DNA from: Undaria pinnatifida | Lineage: Eukaryota; Sar; Phaeophyceae; Laminariales; Alariaceae | Length of the DNA stretch: 64,000 nucleotides | Direction of reading: 5' to 3' | NCBI GenBank assembly: GCA_012845835.1 | Contig: JABAKD010000027.1 | Span: 7,121,465-7,185,464, forward strand | Shown here: positions 1 through 10,125 of the stretch, piece by piece | Layout: each line of letters begins with the position of its first letter | Numbering within the stretch: position 1 is the stretch's first letter | Notes under the pieces: model-generated | What the model saw: the letters and a program-made list of their open reading frames with translations, nothing else | Told to the model about the DNA's origin: nothing | Databases searched by the model: none | Translations under genes and position numbers: made by a program

Positions 1-57
1 TGGGGCTATCGTAGAATCAGTCCAACAACAATGATAATAGCGGGTTTTGCAAGTAGA

Positions 58-224
58 TTATAGTAGTAGTTAGTAGTAGTTAGTAGTAGCAGCAGTAGTA
101 GTTGTAGCAGCAGCAGTTTAGTAGTAGTATTAGCATTAGCAGTAGCAGTAGTAGTAGTAGTAGTAGCAGTAGCAGTAGCAGTAGCAGTAGCAGTAGCAGT
201 AGCAGTAGCAGTAGTAGTAGCAGC

Positions 225-259
<35 letters not shown>

Positions 260-338
260 CAGTAGTAGTAGTAGTAGTGGTAGTAGTAGTAGTAGTGGCA
301 GTGGTAGTAGTAGTAGTAGCAGTAGTAGTAGTAGTAGC

Positions 339-409
<71 letters not shown>

Positions 410-416
410 CAGTAGG
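58..416. repeat. AGT/AGC triplet microsatellite
   Basis: About 360 bp of nearly uninterrupted AGT and AGC triplets. All apparent reading frames here (poly-Thr, poly-Tyr, poly-Val) are products of the triplet repeat and are not genes. Confidence 0.95.
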
Positions 417-578
417 GATCCCCCAAATAAAACGGCCTGGGTAAGGCGGGGTATATTCCGATATTAGGCGGTCGTAATCTCTTGGCGCGACTGGTGAACT
501 ACACACATAACCGGGGACGAAAATATATGGCGGCTTCTGCCACCAAGCAAGGCGGTCATATTATTGCTCTATCACGCC

Positions 579-852
579 GACGCGTGCTACGATAGATAGA
601 GGGTGCACCAATCCTTTTCGGAGGCTTGCTCAAATTGGGAGCTTGAGACGTCTTCTCCTAAAAGCTGATTTTTGGAGGGGTGGGGGGAGGGAACGCTACC
701 ACCGGATATTAAGAAATCCCATGGTCTAGGTACACAACGAGAATAATTGCTCACAATTCAGGGGGCGTATTTTCCGACGATTTGGGGTTAAGGAGCCCCG
801 TCATTCAGGAAAAATAGCCAAAAAAAGGTATACCTCTATCGTAGCATGCGTC
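579..852 (+). mobile_element. Miniature inverted-repeat element, family A
   Basis: Starts with GACGCGTGCTACGATAG and ends with the near-perfect complement (CTATCGTAGCATGCGTC). It is flanked on both sides by CGCC, which fits a 4-bp target duplication. The interior is non-coding and is shared with copies at 1397-1692, 54576-54841 and 63249-63499 and, in reverse, about 26452-26725. A conserved internal block reads TTCCGACGATTT followed by GGGTTAAGGAGCCCCGTC. It is a non-autonomous DNA transposon; no transposase is present. Confidence 0.75.
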
Positions 853-1199
853 CGCCACCGCCCTACTGAGGGGGGTTACTACTGTATACGGGATGAATCT
901 AGGGTGTAGAGGGGGGAGAGGTACCCTCATTTCTACTTCTGGGTTTCACCACGCGCACAAGTGACGATGTACGCCACGGACGAGACTATTTAAGGGGTTG
1001 TTTTTTGGCACTTCAAGCCTTGTCTTTTGTCGTAGCTTTTACCGTTTCACATTGATTGCCGATTCATATCGCGCAGAAGATTCAGAACAGCACACAAAGT
1101 GTAAGTGATAATATCTTGCAAAAAGAGGAACAGGGGGGTTCAATCGCGCGAGTGAACCCCCTAGGCACTACTGTGAAACAAGTTCCCGAAAAGGGACCC

Positions 1200-1396
1200 C
1201 CCTTCCCCTCTGCTATCCTGGGAGGTAGATGCTGGCCACAAACGGCGAAACAGGACGGGGATAAGAAAAGCAAACAGTTTTTGTGTAGTACATGGGAAAA
1301 GCGTAACGAGCGCGCCCGAACGTTGGAGGTGTCTCCATTATTAGGAGTAGGAGAACGGTGCTTCGTCCCGAAAGGGATGCATGGTCGATGGTCAAA
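1200..1396 (+). mobile_element. Dispersed repeat family B (interrupted copy)
   Basis: Contains the family B signature GGTGTCTCYATTA then AGGAGTAGG, GAACGGTGC and GGGATGCATGGTCGATGG, also seen at about 19970, 24365, 26255, 26890, 27170, 53960 and 59340 (plus) and 23930 and 32690 (minus). Its C-rich 3' tail reappears at 1697-1745, beyond a family A element. It is non-coding. Confidence 0.65.
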
Positions 1397-1692
1397 GACG
1401 CCTGCCGCGATAATAGAAGTACACCTCTCACGTTTTTCTCTTTAAGGAGTTCCTCAATTTTGGGAGGTAAAACATGTATCTCTCCCAAAAACTGATTTGG
1501 AGAAAAATAATAACTACTACACACGGGATGAAGAATCCCATCGTGGCCTCTAGATACACGACGAGACTATCTCGTGCAAAAAAAAATGGCGTCATTTTTT
1601 TTTCCCGACGATTTGGCGTTAAGGAGCTCATTCAGAAACCTTTTCAGCCAGAAAGAGGTATATATCTTGATACCTCTATCGTAGCACGCGTC
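1397..1692 (+). mobile_element. Family A miniature element inside a family B repeat
   Basis: The right end has the intact inverted repeat CTATCGTAGCACGCGTC; the left end is degenerate. CAAA lies on both sides. Intact family B copies have CAAA at both ends of the short segment missing here, so this may be a deletion boundary rather than a target duplication. Right after it comes TGAGTACGCCCCCCC, the family B tail. Confidence 0.65.
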
Positions 1693-1922
1693 CAAATGAG
1701 TACGCCCCCCCTTAACATGCCCCCCTTAACATGCCCCCCCCCCCACCGTAGCCTCGATCTCAAGGCGAGACATATCGATATTGATCGCTCTTACCTCGTT
1801 TAGAGCCCTAAAACCCCTCCCTATACTACAGTAGTTGGAAGTAATTGCCTGTTGTATTGGGGAGTTGCTCAGTGAGTTGTCAAGGTTTCTGCCCAGTCCT
1901 AAGAAAAGTTGACCCCTCAAAG

Positions 1923-2155
1923 CCCCCCCCCCCCCCCCCCCCCCCCCGGCCGCCGCCGCCGCCCCGATCGTATCATCCTTTGTGCGCAACTCGATAAACA
2001 CCTCACGGCGTTTCGCGCTCGGTGCACGCGATGTGTCTGTCTGGTCGGTGACAATCCGATGCTGCCGTGCTCCGTCCCCGTATTATTGGGACGAGAGGGT
2101 CTGCGTGGCCATACGACGACGGCTGGCCATGCATGAAATGAGTACGACCCCCCCC
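1923..2155 (+). repeat. 25-nt poly-C tract and 3' part of dispersed family C
   Basis: A run of 25 C at 1923-1947 is followed by a partial family C copy at about 1985-2155. That copy has CACCTCACGGCGTTTCGCGC, GTCTGGTCGGTGACAA and CATACGACGACGGC blocks, and ends in ATGAGTACGACCCCCCC. It is non-coding. Confidence 0.6.
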
Positions 2156-3512
2156 CCCTCCATGGTATCATGGCTGCATCTTTCGGGCACACACGCCCGT
2201 CGAAATACAGTAACACGAACCCTATATACACCAAGGGCTCTGCGGCTGACGCCGCCCGCTTATTGAAGCAGCGAGTCTTTGAGACGACCTTGATACGCAT
2301 ACAGGTACGTGGGTGTTGGTATTATTTGTAGCCATAAGTAGGCAGTGGGCGGGGCGTGCATGCCTGGGCAGACAACAAACGAAATCATCTATCCTATCAT
2401 ACCAGGTAGAGTAAGCTAGACTTACGCCAAAGAATATAAGTTCAGAAGGCAGGTATAGGTACCTGGTACCTGGTCTGTAGAGCTCGTGCATGTGATAGTT
2501 TTCCTAATGCTTGTCTGAATTTTCCCTGGTTTTTATTTTACGGAGTTTCTGGGAATGAATATTTATTTGTGACCGATCGATATTGAAGTTCACCTTTTAA
2601 TAATATAATGCTGTGCACATTCATTGTGCGATCGATGTTGAAGTTCGTGTGCTGCACGTTGTCCGATCGATGGCAAACACGACAATAATAACATGATACA
2701 ACAGCAGGCCACGTGTCCTGCCGTCGACGCCATTTGTTAAGGAGCTAGAGGGTACTACTATTGTAGTCCGTTTGACCACACTTGCAAAAGGTTGACCAAT
2801 TAATTGCCTGACCCAGACTAAGCCTTGTATCTCATCACACCATCATTTCATCGCCTTCTTCGTGACGTGCGTGCATGCGCGTGTGTGCATGCAACACACT
2901 GGTTACTTTTTCTGTTATTTTCTTTTTATTTAGTCATCACTCGAACTTTTACTTTCCAGCTCAACTCTCAAGAGAGAGCTTTTTACTGGTTAATTTTTCT
3001 TTGTTTTCTTTTTCAATTGTCATCACTCACTTTTACTTTGTTCCAGCTCAACTCTCAAGAGAGCTTTTTACCCTCAGCGAGCTCACTGGTACTACTACGT
3101 ACGGCAGTACGGGTCCGTCCCACACAATGAGGCGGTCCGAGTAAGGCGATATGCCGATATAACGCGGTCAAAATCGCTTGGCGCGACTCGGTAATCGCAT
3201 TCGTGACCCGGAATAAATAAGGCGGGTTCCCTCTATTAGGCGGTCGTACTGCCCTCTAGAGCACACCGCTGTAGTTAAGGAATTAGCGGGGGTGTTATTA
3301 TAGTCCGCTTGACCACTTGCAAAAGGTTAACCAATTGCTTACCCGAACTAAAAAGCTTTATAACACTCTTCCCCCCCCCCTGAAACGGAGGGATAGCAGG
3401 TCGGCCGGATATATACGGGCGGACACCTGTCAATATCCACGATAGAGCGGTCTCATTTCCTGGAGGTACCGAGGAGAGTATTTTTCAAGTTCGACATGTA
3501 TGTGGGAACAGC
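2156..3512. other. Non-coding stretch with short dispersed repeats
   Basis: No supportable gene. It contains a CAGCTCAACTCTCAAGAGAG motif twice (about 2957 and 3045), a palindromic TACCTGGTACCTGG cluster near 2458, and two decayed copies (about 2716-2800 and 3270-3350) of the tRNA-like head described at 3513-3640. Confidence 0.5.
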
Positions 3513-3640
3513 CCGAAAAAGTTTATTATTATTGTGGATGGTGGGATTCGAACCCACACGACCCCTAAAAACCCATGGTCCTACCGACGACGCCATTTGT
3601 TAAGGAATTAGTGGGGGGGTATTAGTCCGCTTGACCACAT
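3513..3640 (-). mobile_element. tRNA-like SINE head or tRNA pseudogene
   Basis: On the minus strand there is an A-box-like TGGTCAAGCGGACT (3637-3624). About 75 nt further is a perfect T-arm/B-box hairpin with GGTTCGAATCC (within 3541-3557), then a T5 run that would stop RNA polymerase III. The 5' acceptor strand does not pair with the 3' strand, and the D-arm half recurs nearby without the B-box. This makes a tRNA-Leu/Ser-derived SINE or pseudogene likelier than a working tRNA. Confidence 0.4.
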
Positions 3641-3776
3641 GGCAAAAGGTTAACCAACAATAGCTTTACCCAGACTAAGGCTTACAACACTCTCCTCCAA
3701 GCCTTATGACACGACCGCCTTGCTTGGGGACCCTTACTCTACTCATACATAGTCTACATATATATACGAAAAGCCG

Positions 3777-4095
3777 GTCGCCCCGGTGACGTATCAGGTT
3801 ATCCTCGAGTCTGGTATCTAGGTTGTCAGTTTCGTGAGTTCGATTCCCCCCGAGTGCATACTCGTATAATATGGTGGGGAGATTTTCTTGTGCACAAATT
3901 GACTTGCGGAAAGCGCGAGAGTGTGAGTTAGCGACAACACTCGATGAAAAATCGACGAGCAGTGGGATTATTATGGCTGAACTCTTTGCATGCGCGATAA
4001 AAATTGAAGGCAAGAACCGGGGGGAAGAAAGGGACGACACCTGCGACCACGGCTTGTCCAGAAGCTGGAAAGTAGATGTGTGTAGTGAATGTGGA
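3777..4095 (+). mobile_element. SINE-like repeat, about 310 bp (copy 1)
   Basis: Begins TCGCCCCGGTGACGTATCAG, has a B-box-like GAGTTCGATTCC about 60 nt downstream, and ends with a conserved block of AATTGAAGGCAAGAACCGG and GACCACGGCTTGTCCAGAAG. A close full-length copy is at 36842-37140, a 3' fragment at 29935-30045, and a diverged copy at about 19555-19830. Internal pol III-like boxes and 5' truncation are what a SINE would show. Confidence 0.6.
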
Positions 4096-4211
4096 GAAAA
4101 AAAAACGCGTGCACACTCTTTGAAGGAGGTAAACCCCCAAAAGCTGTCTGTGTCCACAACAAGCGAGGAAGACTGTTGACCTTGGGGTCTTCAGCACCAG
4201 AGAGAACGCTA

Positions 4212-4388
4212 TACAGTAGGTGGCCCTATATAGTGCGGGTGTCCGATATTGTGCGGGTGAAATCGTTTGGCACAATATAGACCCCTCTATAATAGTGGCC
4301 GGTTTTTATTTATATAGTGCGGGTGCCCGGTATAGTGCGGGTAAATTTTCGTGACAAATACCCGCACTATATAGGGCCACCTACTGTA
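4212..4388. mobile_element. Tc1/mariner-like miniature element
   Basis: A 177-bp unit framed by TA...TA with 28-bp perfect inverted repeats beginning CAGTAGGTGGCCCTATATAG. Shorter internal copies of the end motif (TAGTGCGGGT) are present. The TA target and CAGT terminus are what Tc1/mariner-derived MITEs show. There is no coding capacity. Confidence 0.8.
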
Positions 4389-6513
4389 GTTGTAATAGCG
4401 CTGGCTCTAATCCTCCTCTCCAATGGTGGTGGGTGGGTGGCGGGGGCTTTTACTCTTGACCGCGCTACTCCAAAACAAAAAGTCTCTCCACTATTTCCAA
4501 GTAGTTTGTCCCCAAAGAACAATGGGGGGGTGTAGTTCTAAAGGGATGGAACGAATAGCCTATTGTGGGAAATGCTGTTATTATAGGAAACCTCGATTTG
4601 ACCCCTTTCTTGATTCTTGACTGGCCGCGCCCCACACAAAAAACGGGCACACACCATACACGACAAACAAACCAAGAATGGGGCTTGGCGCGACCCAAAA
4701 ATACCGATCTTACGATATAAATTGTCGGTTTTACAAGGTTCGGAGTCATCTCTACTCTTCAGGGCGTGATCGAATGGTCGATATCATCTGTACAACCACT
4801 ATTGGTATAATGTATCGAGCTCTGAACAAAACTAGCATACGTCGAGGCCGTTCCGAGTCAAGTCATTTGATATGATTTATCCAGAAAAAAATGCAAAAAA
4901 AAATATCATCGATCGGTCCATTTTGCGAACGAACGAATTCGTGCTGCTGGTACATATAGCAGCACAGCGGCAGCGGTAACCCTCGGCAACACGCAAGCAT
5001 TCATATTCAACGATAAGTTAGGCGCAAAACTTCACATATATCAAGATAACAGAGGTTTTACCATGTAACAGGTGCTGTTGCCATCATCTAGTGGTGCGAG
5101 GTCGTAAGACTCCAACAAAAAATCGGGTGCAGCGGAAGAACACACAATGAAGAAAACAGAGAAAAAAAAAAACGTAGACAATGGGTTAAAGCCAGGTGTA
5201 CCAGGTGGCACATTATTAACCTGGCCAGCAAGAAGTGCATTCTTGCTTGGTAGTGGCGGGAGAGTTTTTGCCGAACCACCACCACCGCCACCACCACCAC
5301 GTAACCTCTCCGCGCATTAAAATCGCGTGTTTTTTTGTAGCATTGTCGCTGTTTTTTCGTCTAATCATATATTATCAACCCTCGGCAGGAACACCACACG
5401 AAGCACATTCAATCACTCACTCTTCTTTTCTCTCGTCTAAACCCCCCGAAACGCGGTCTAATCCAACGCAGCACACACTTAACACCAAAAATAACAAGAA
5501 AAGATGAAAAAAAAACGCCCCGATGTGGCGTTCACAGCTGCCAGTTATTGGCTACGTAACTTTTCGTTTGCTGGTTCTTTTACTACGAACGCACAGGAGC
5601 AGTTTTTTTAGTTGCCAGTCCGTCTCCAAACATTCTCCCCTTACGAACCACAAACAAAATCAAATCCATCCGTACCACATTAAAGCCAGGTACAACAATA
5701 ATAATACTGTAAACTAGAGCAGCAAACAACAACCACTCGGTCACAACTTCTTGTGCCCTGCCTGCCTGCGCATGCATGTAAGTCCCAAAACAAACAACAC
5801 ACCACGCAGACAAGAAATAAATCTACCACCGAAGAGAGCAAAAAAAACAGGAAAAAGAAAGAGGTATCATAAAAGCTGTTTGCTGCGGAACCCCCCCCCA
5901 CCACCCGCGCATACAACCCCCCCCCCGCCACCACCACCTTCTCCTTCCGCTTCCGCCTCTCGGAAAAAACACGGCAAGCAACAAATAAAAACGCGTCATC
6001 ACGACCATACTTACACCACGCCGCCCCTAAGACAAAGCAATTTCAGAGCGGCGGGCATCATCGTTCACTCCTGCTTGGCGTTTTTCGCGCCGCATTCTCC
6101 ACGACGGATCATGAAACACCCCCCCCCGCCACTCTCCTCACCCCAGCCTAGTATCTAGGAGCTTCAAACAGCACAATCAGTAACAAAGTACCGATTCGAC
6201 GCAACACCGAACGTTTGAATTTTTCATCACCACTTGCACCAAATCCACAACAGACTCGAGCGCGAACGCGCTGTAACAGGCGCAGACAGCGGTAGAAACA
6301 TGGAACGGTAATCTGCGGGCCGAGCCCCCGCGCGCCGCTCTACCCACCCACCCCCCCGCGCGCGCGCCTGGTCTCGTCTTGCCTCGATCCCCCCACCCCT
6401 CCCCCATCCCCTCCGCCGTCACCGCTTCCCCCATGAATGATCAAATTTCGTACCAGAGCACCCCACTATCATAATAATATCGGACGGCATGAAAAGCTCC
6501 CAGTCCTGTCTAC
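4389..6513. other. Non-coding sequence
   Basis: No gene is supportable. Frames are short or made of Pro/His-rich low complexity from CCA runs (around 5278-5300 and 5890-5940). There are C-rich tracts at 6118-6140 and 6340-6420. Confidence 0.4.
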
Positions 6514-6601
6514 TTAACGCCTTCACGACTGGAACTCTTTTTGGGGGACAAATGTACTTGAAACTAGTATAGGGAGGGATTTTGGGGCTCTAAGGGGTTA
6601 A
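6514..6601. mobile_element. TTAA-bounded miniature element, family D
   Basis: 88 bp from TTAA to TTAA. The inside reads CGCCTTCACGACTGG at one end and GCTCTAAGGGG at the other, with AGTATAGGGAGGGATTTTGG inside. Same family as 14596-14704, 18279-18367, 31353-31441 and 44668-44762. TTAA target sites with C-rich termini suggest a piggyBac-type non-autonomous element. Confidence 0.7.
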
Positions 6602-7864
6602 GTCCTTTGGAGCTGCCTGCACCCACGTTTCCGGGGACAATCCTACTTAGAATAAGTATAGGAATCGGTTGCAGTAGTAAAAGGGGGAAAAGGCACGCGG
6701 CATGGACGGTCGTCTCCTAATGTCTCAGCCCCCAGCGCGCCCCCTCCCCCCTCCCGGCTCCCGCCTCCTCCCTACCCCCCCTACACAAAAGCCGTCAGTT
6801 TCTAGCCGCCACTATTCGACGCCAGCTTGTCCTTGGCGAAAATTCCGATCTTCTCGCCCCCGCCTTATTTATCATCACTCACTAACACGAAAACCTTCCT
6901 GCCTGTGCTCCTACGAGCGTGCAGCAAACCAAAAACAGTTACATAATAAATACTCCGCGCGTGAAAAAGAGCTGGATGGCGAAAACAACACAACTAAACA
7001 GGCCTCCCCCCGTCCCCCCCACCCCCCCCCCGGCCCACCCGACACCCCCCGGCCTCCCCACAACGCCATCGAAAGTAAAATTATACGAGTACGCAGGAGA
7101 CCGCGGTCGTTACATTTCCGCCAAGGGCAGTAAACGGGCAACGCTAGCAGATGGGATACGCAGCAGCAGAGACACGAGAGCATGAATAACACCGAAATGA
7201 GGAGTACCAGGTAGACTAGTATTCTAGAAGAGCACACTACTGTGTAGACGGCTACATATCGATACAATATACCCGAAAGTAGAGTATGTTTTACACGTAT
7301 AATTTTCAAAGCAGCGTGCGCCCTACATCCCCTTCTATCCTAACTTGTCTGTACTCGTAGTTTTTTTTGTTTACTCCTTTAGACCTAAAAACTGCACCCA
7401 AGCTGTGGGGGGACGACCAAAAGTACTTGTTTTCAGAGTTGGATCAACATCGGCAGTGTGTTGGGGAACAACCAAACTACCTTGATTTTTGGAGGAACCG
7501 CGTTGGTAGTCGGTTAGTTGGCTGGTTGGTTGGTTGGATGGATCGATGGTTCACCGTTCGGTTGGAATTCTGAACCGAACCCAACCGATGGGGAAACATG
7601 TGGAAACACACGGAGCAACGTCGTTTACAACAAAAGCCATCACCATCACCTCGACCAACCATCTCACAAAAAAATCAACTCGTCCCCCCTCCCCCCCCCC
7701 CCCCCCCCCCCGGCCCTTCTCTAGCTTAACGCGCGATGTCGGGTGGCGGTCTAGTTTGGGTTCGGCAAGGCCTCTTTAGACTTGAAATACAACCTCCTTC
7801 CGTGTGGGGAGGTCCATGCCGGCTGTGCAACAACGGTGCTCCTTTAAGGCGGCGATCCCTCTAA
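6602..7864. other. Non-coding, C-rich, no gene seen
   Basis: Contains a second partial family D end near 6602-6665, C-rich tracts (about 7005-7050 and 7684-7710) and a short GGTTGGTTGGTTGG run near 7520. Open frames are compositional. Confidence 0.4.
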
Positions 7865-8180
7865 ACGCCAACGCGAAAGGCAAGCCATAAGTCATGCCAC
7901 AAGTCAAGCTATACGCCAAGCATAAGCCACAAGCAAAGCATAACCCATAAGCCAAGCAATAAGCCAATCCATAACTCAAGTCTTAGCCCCAACCAAAAGC
8001 CAAGGCATACGAAAAGGACGCCAAGGAAAACCATACGTCAAGCCAAAAGGCGAGCCATAAGGAGCCAATGACTGATGCCAAGCCATATACTATTAATAAC
8101 CCATATACCAGGTACCTGGTACCTGGTATGTACCAAGCCCGGAGCCAAGTCCTAAGCCAAGCCGTAAGCCAAACGCCATA
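7865..8180. repeat. Degenerate CATAAGCCAAGC-type array
   Basis: Roughly 300 bp of imperfect 6- to 12-bp units built on AAGCCATAAGCCAAGC. It is interrupted near 8107-8130 by a block of overlapping TACCAGGTACC and GGTACCTGGTA. Minus-strand frames over it (Leu/Ala/Tyr/Gly periodic) are artefacts. Confidence 0.75.
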
Positions 8181-8346
8181 AAAACCAGAGTCGAAATAGA
8201 CGGCAACAACAACCACAACGACTAAACAATGCCCCCCCCCTTGCCCCCCCTCTACCCCCCTCGCTATCACATCACACCACAGCAGTCAGCATTCCTCACC
8301 ATCGCGTAGGCTAGATGCAGAAGAAAAACAACGGATTTGTTGGGGT

Positions 8347-10125
8347 TCATGTGGCCACGTTTGAAACCAGCAACATTTCCTCGAAGCGCCTCTGGAGGCG
8401 CAGCAGCAGCATCGGCGAGGACGGGTCACTGCTAGCACCCGCGACCCCCGACACGGGCTGGCGTTGGTACTGATGCTGCTGCTGCTGTTGCTGGTCCGTA
8501 GCCCTACCAACATCTGACCCAGCAACCGCTGGGGGCAAAGCAGCAACGCCAGTACCATTGGCTGCACTAGCAGCAGCCACAGCAGTACCCGCATTAGCCA
8601 CGGCAGTAGCAGCCGCAGCAGCAGCAGTAGCGACGGAAGCCGCGCTAGACCGCGCGCCCTCCGTTAAACTCCAGCCTCCACCCAGCCCCTCACCGCCGCC
8701 ACCACCGTCACCACCACCACCACCGCCATCGTTACCGCCACCACCACCTCGAACTCCCCCACCCCCGCCAGCAGTGGAGGACACGGATGGCGGCAAGGCG
8801 GCGTTCCGGCTCCCGCATTCCCTCACGGCGAACTGCCACCCCGCGTGCTCCTCGTACTCGTCGCCGGCCGCCTCATCGTCATCGCAAAACCCTTCGATAC
8901 TGAAACCCGGGGATCCGGGATCCGCAACCCCGGTCGCGGTGGCAGTGGCTACTGTTGTCGAGCGGTAACCTGCGTGATATATTGGTGGTGCTGCTGCTAC
9001 TGCGGGCATGTGCTCTCCCCCAGTGCCGCCCCCCACTGGGGAAGCTGAGCCTCCCGCTGCCCCCCCCCCCTCGTCCTGCTGCTCTGCCTCGGCTGGAGCT
9101 AGCGGTGGCGGTGCTGCGGCAGAAAAGAAATCGGTCGAGGTATCCATAGCCCGATGTTGCTGCTGGAATTTAGGTGGTGGCTGTTGTTGCTGCCGTGGTT
9201 GATGTTGATGTTGCTGCTGTTGTTGTTGATGCTGCAAAAACGGACAGCGCCCGCGGCTGGCGGTGGTAGCGTTACCGGTGGCGAGACCAGCGGTAGCGGC
9301 ATTTCCAGTAACGGCTACGGACATCATCACCTCCCCCTGCTCAGGGACAGGACCAAAGCTGGTTACCATACGGGAGAAGGACCTCCTCCGCTGCAACCTC
9401 CCACCCCCGTCCCCCCCAAAGCAGCCGCCACCAAGGCCACCGCTGCCGCCACCGCTGTCTCCAGTGGGTGCCCCTTCCTGCTCCATCCCTCCGTGACTAC
9501 TAATGCTGCTGCTGCTGCTGCTGCTGCTGCTGTACCCGCTGCTGCCGCTGCTGCTGCTGCTGCTGCCGCCGCTTCCGCACGGCGATGAACTGCGGGCAAA
9601 CAATACTCTCTCTGTTGGGGCTACCGCTCCCCCGCCCCCTCTTCCCCCTTTTACTCCTCCTCGTTGCTGCTGCTGTGACACACCGGGATGTACAGGTACA
9701 ACCGTCACAGCCGCTGCAGCAGCTGCTGCTGCTGCTGCCACCGCTGCAGCTGCCCCCGCGGCAGCAGCAGTGGTTGCTGTTGTTTCTGCAGGCCACATTG
9801 AACCAAGGAAGGAAGGCCCGTTCACGCGCAAAGGAGGGGACGAGGCAGGCACCATCTCGGGTGAACTCCCGTAATGTCGCCAACGGGGGAGATAAGCTGA
9901 CTCCTCCCCACCGCCACCACCACCACCACCACCCGGAGACGAGTCGCCCACAGCAGCAGCAGACCGGGCCGTGGCGAGGGCAGTGGTGGGGCCGGTGGCG
10001 CCGCCTAGTCGTTTTAAGTTCGCGAAGGCTGACTTGCACCGTTTGAGTCGATAGTGCTGGGTGCTTGTGGAGCCTCTTTGGGCCGCCTGGGCGGAAGCGT
10101 CCATCGAGGAAACGGCTCGCTTCAT
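8347..10125 (-). CDS. Unknown low-complexity protein, 592 codons
   Basis: A single open frame of 592 codons. I do not recognise a domain. The first 60 residues are ordinary (basic segment around YRLKRCKSAFANLKRLGG). The rest alternates poly-Gly, poly-Ala, poly-Ser and poly-Gln/His tracts with acidic (DDDEAAGDEYEEH) and basic (RLQRRRSFSRMV) islands. The C-terminus, LLLRLQRRFEEMLLVSNVAT, is amphipathic. Such mixed homopolymers look like a nuclear regulatory or scaffold protein, but that is only a compositional impression. For being real: the frame is long and its unique islands are not periodic. Against: the region is GC- and triplet-rich, so frames stay open easily. A second Met lies at codon 8. 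An acceptor-like CTCCTAAG sits just upstream of the first ATG, so an upstream exon is possible. Confidence 0.55.
   Translation of the reverse strand: MKRAVSSMDASAQAAQRGSTSTQHYRLKRCKSAFANLKRLGGATGPTTALATARSAAAVGDSSPGGGGGGGGGEESAYLPRWRHYGSSPEMVPASSPPLRVNGPSFLGSMWPAETTATTAAAAGAAAAVAAAAAAAAAAVTVVPVHPGVSQQQQRGGVKGGRGGGGAVAPTERVLFARSSSPCGSGGSSSSSSGSSGYSSSSSSSSSISSHGGMEQEGAPTGDSGGGSGGLGGGCFGGDGGGRLQRRRSFSRMVTSFGPVPEQGEVMMSVAVTGNAATAGLATGNATTASRGRCPFLQHQQQQQQHQHQPRQQQQPPPKFQQQHRAMDTSTDFFSAAAPPPLAPAEAEQQDEGGGAAGGSASPVGGGTGGEHMPAVAAAPPIYHAGYRSTTVATATATGVADPGSPGFSIEGFCDDDEAAGDEYEEHAGWQFAVRECGSRNAALPPSVSSTAGGGGGVRGGGGGNDGGGGGGDGGGGGEGLGGGWSLTEGARSSAASVATAAAAAATAVANAGTAVAAASAANGTGVAALPPAVAGSDVGRATDQQQQQQHQYQRQPVSGVAGASSDPSSPMLLLRLQRRFEEMLLVSNVAT

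Noticed and set aside
6-506. Poly-Thr and poly-Tyr reading frames
   Set aside because: Products of the AGT/AGC microsatellite.
7776-8270. Tyr/Gly/Leu-rich membrane-like proteins
   Set aside because: Periodic translation of the AAGCCATAAGCC repeat.
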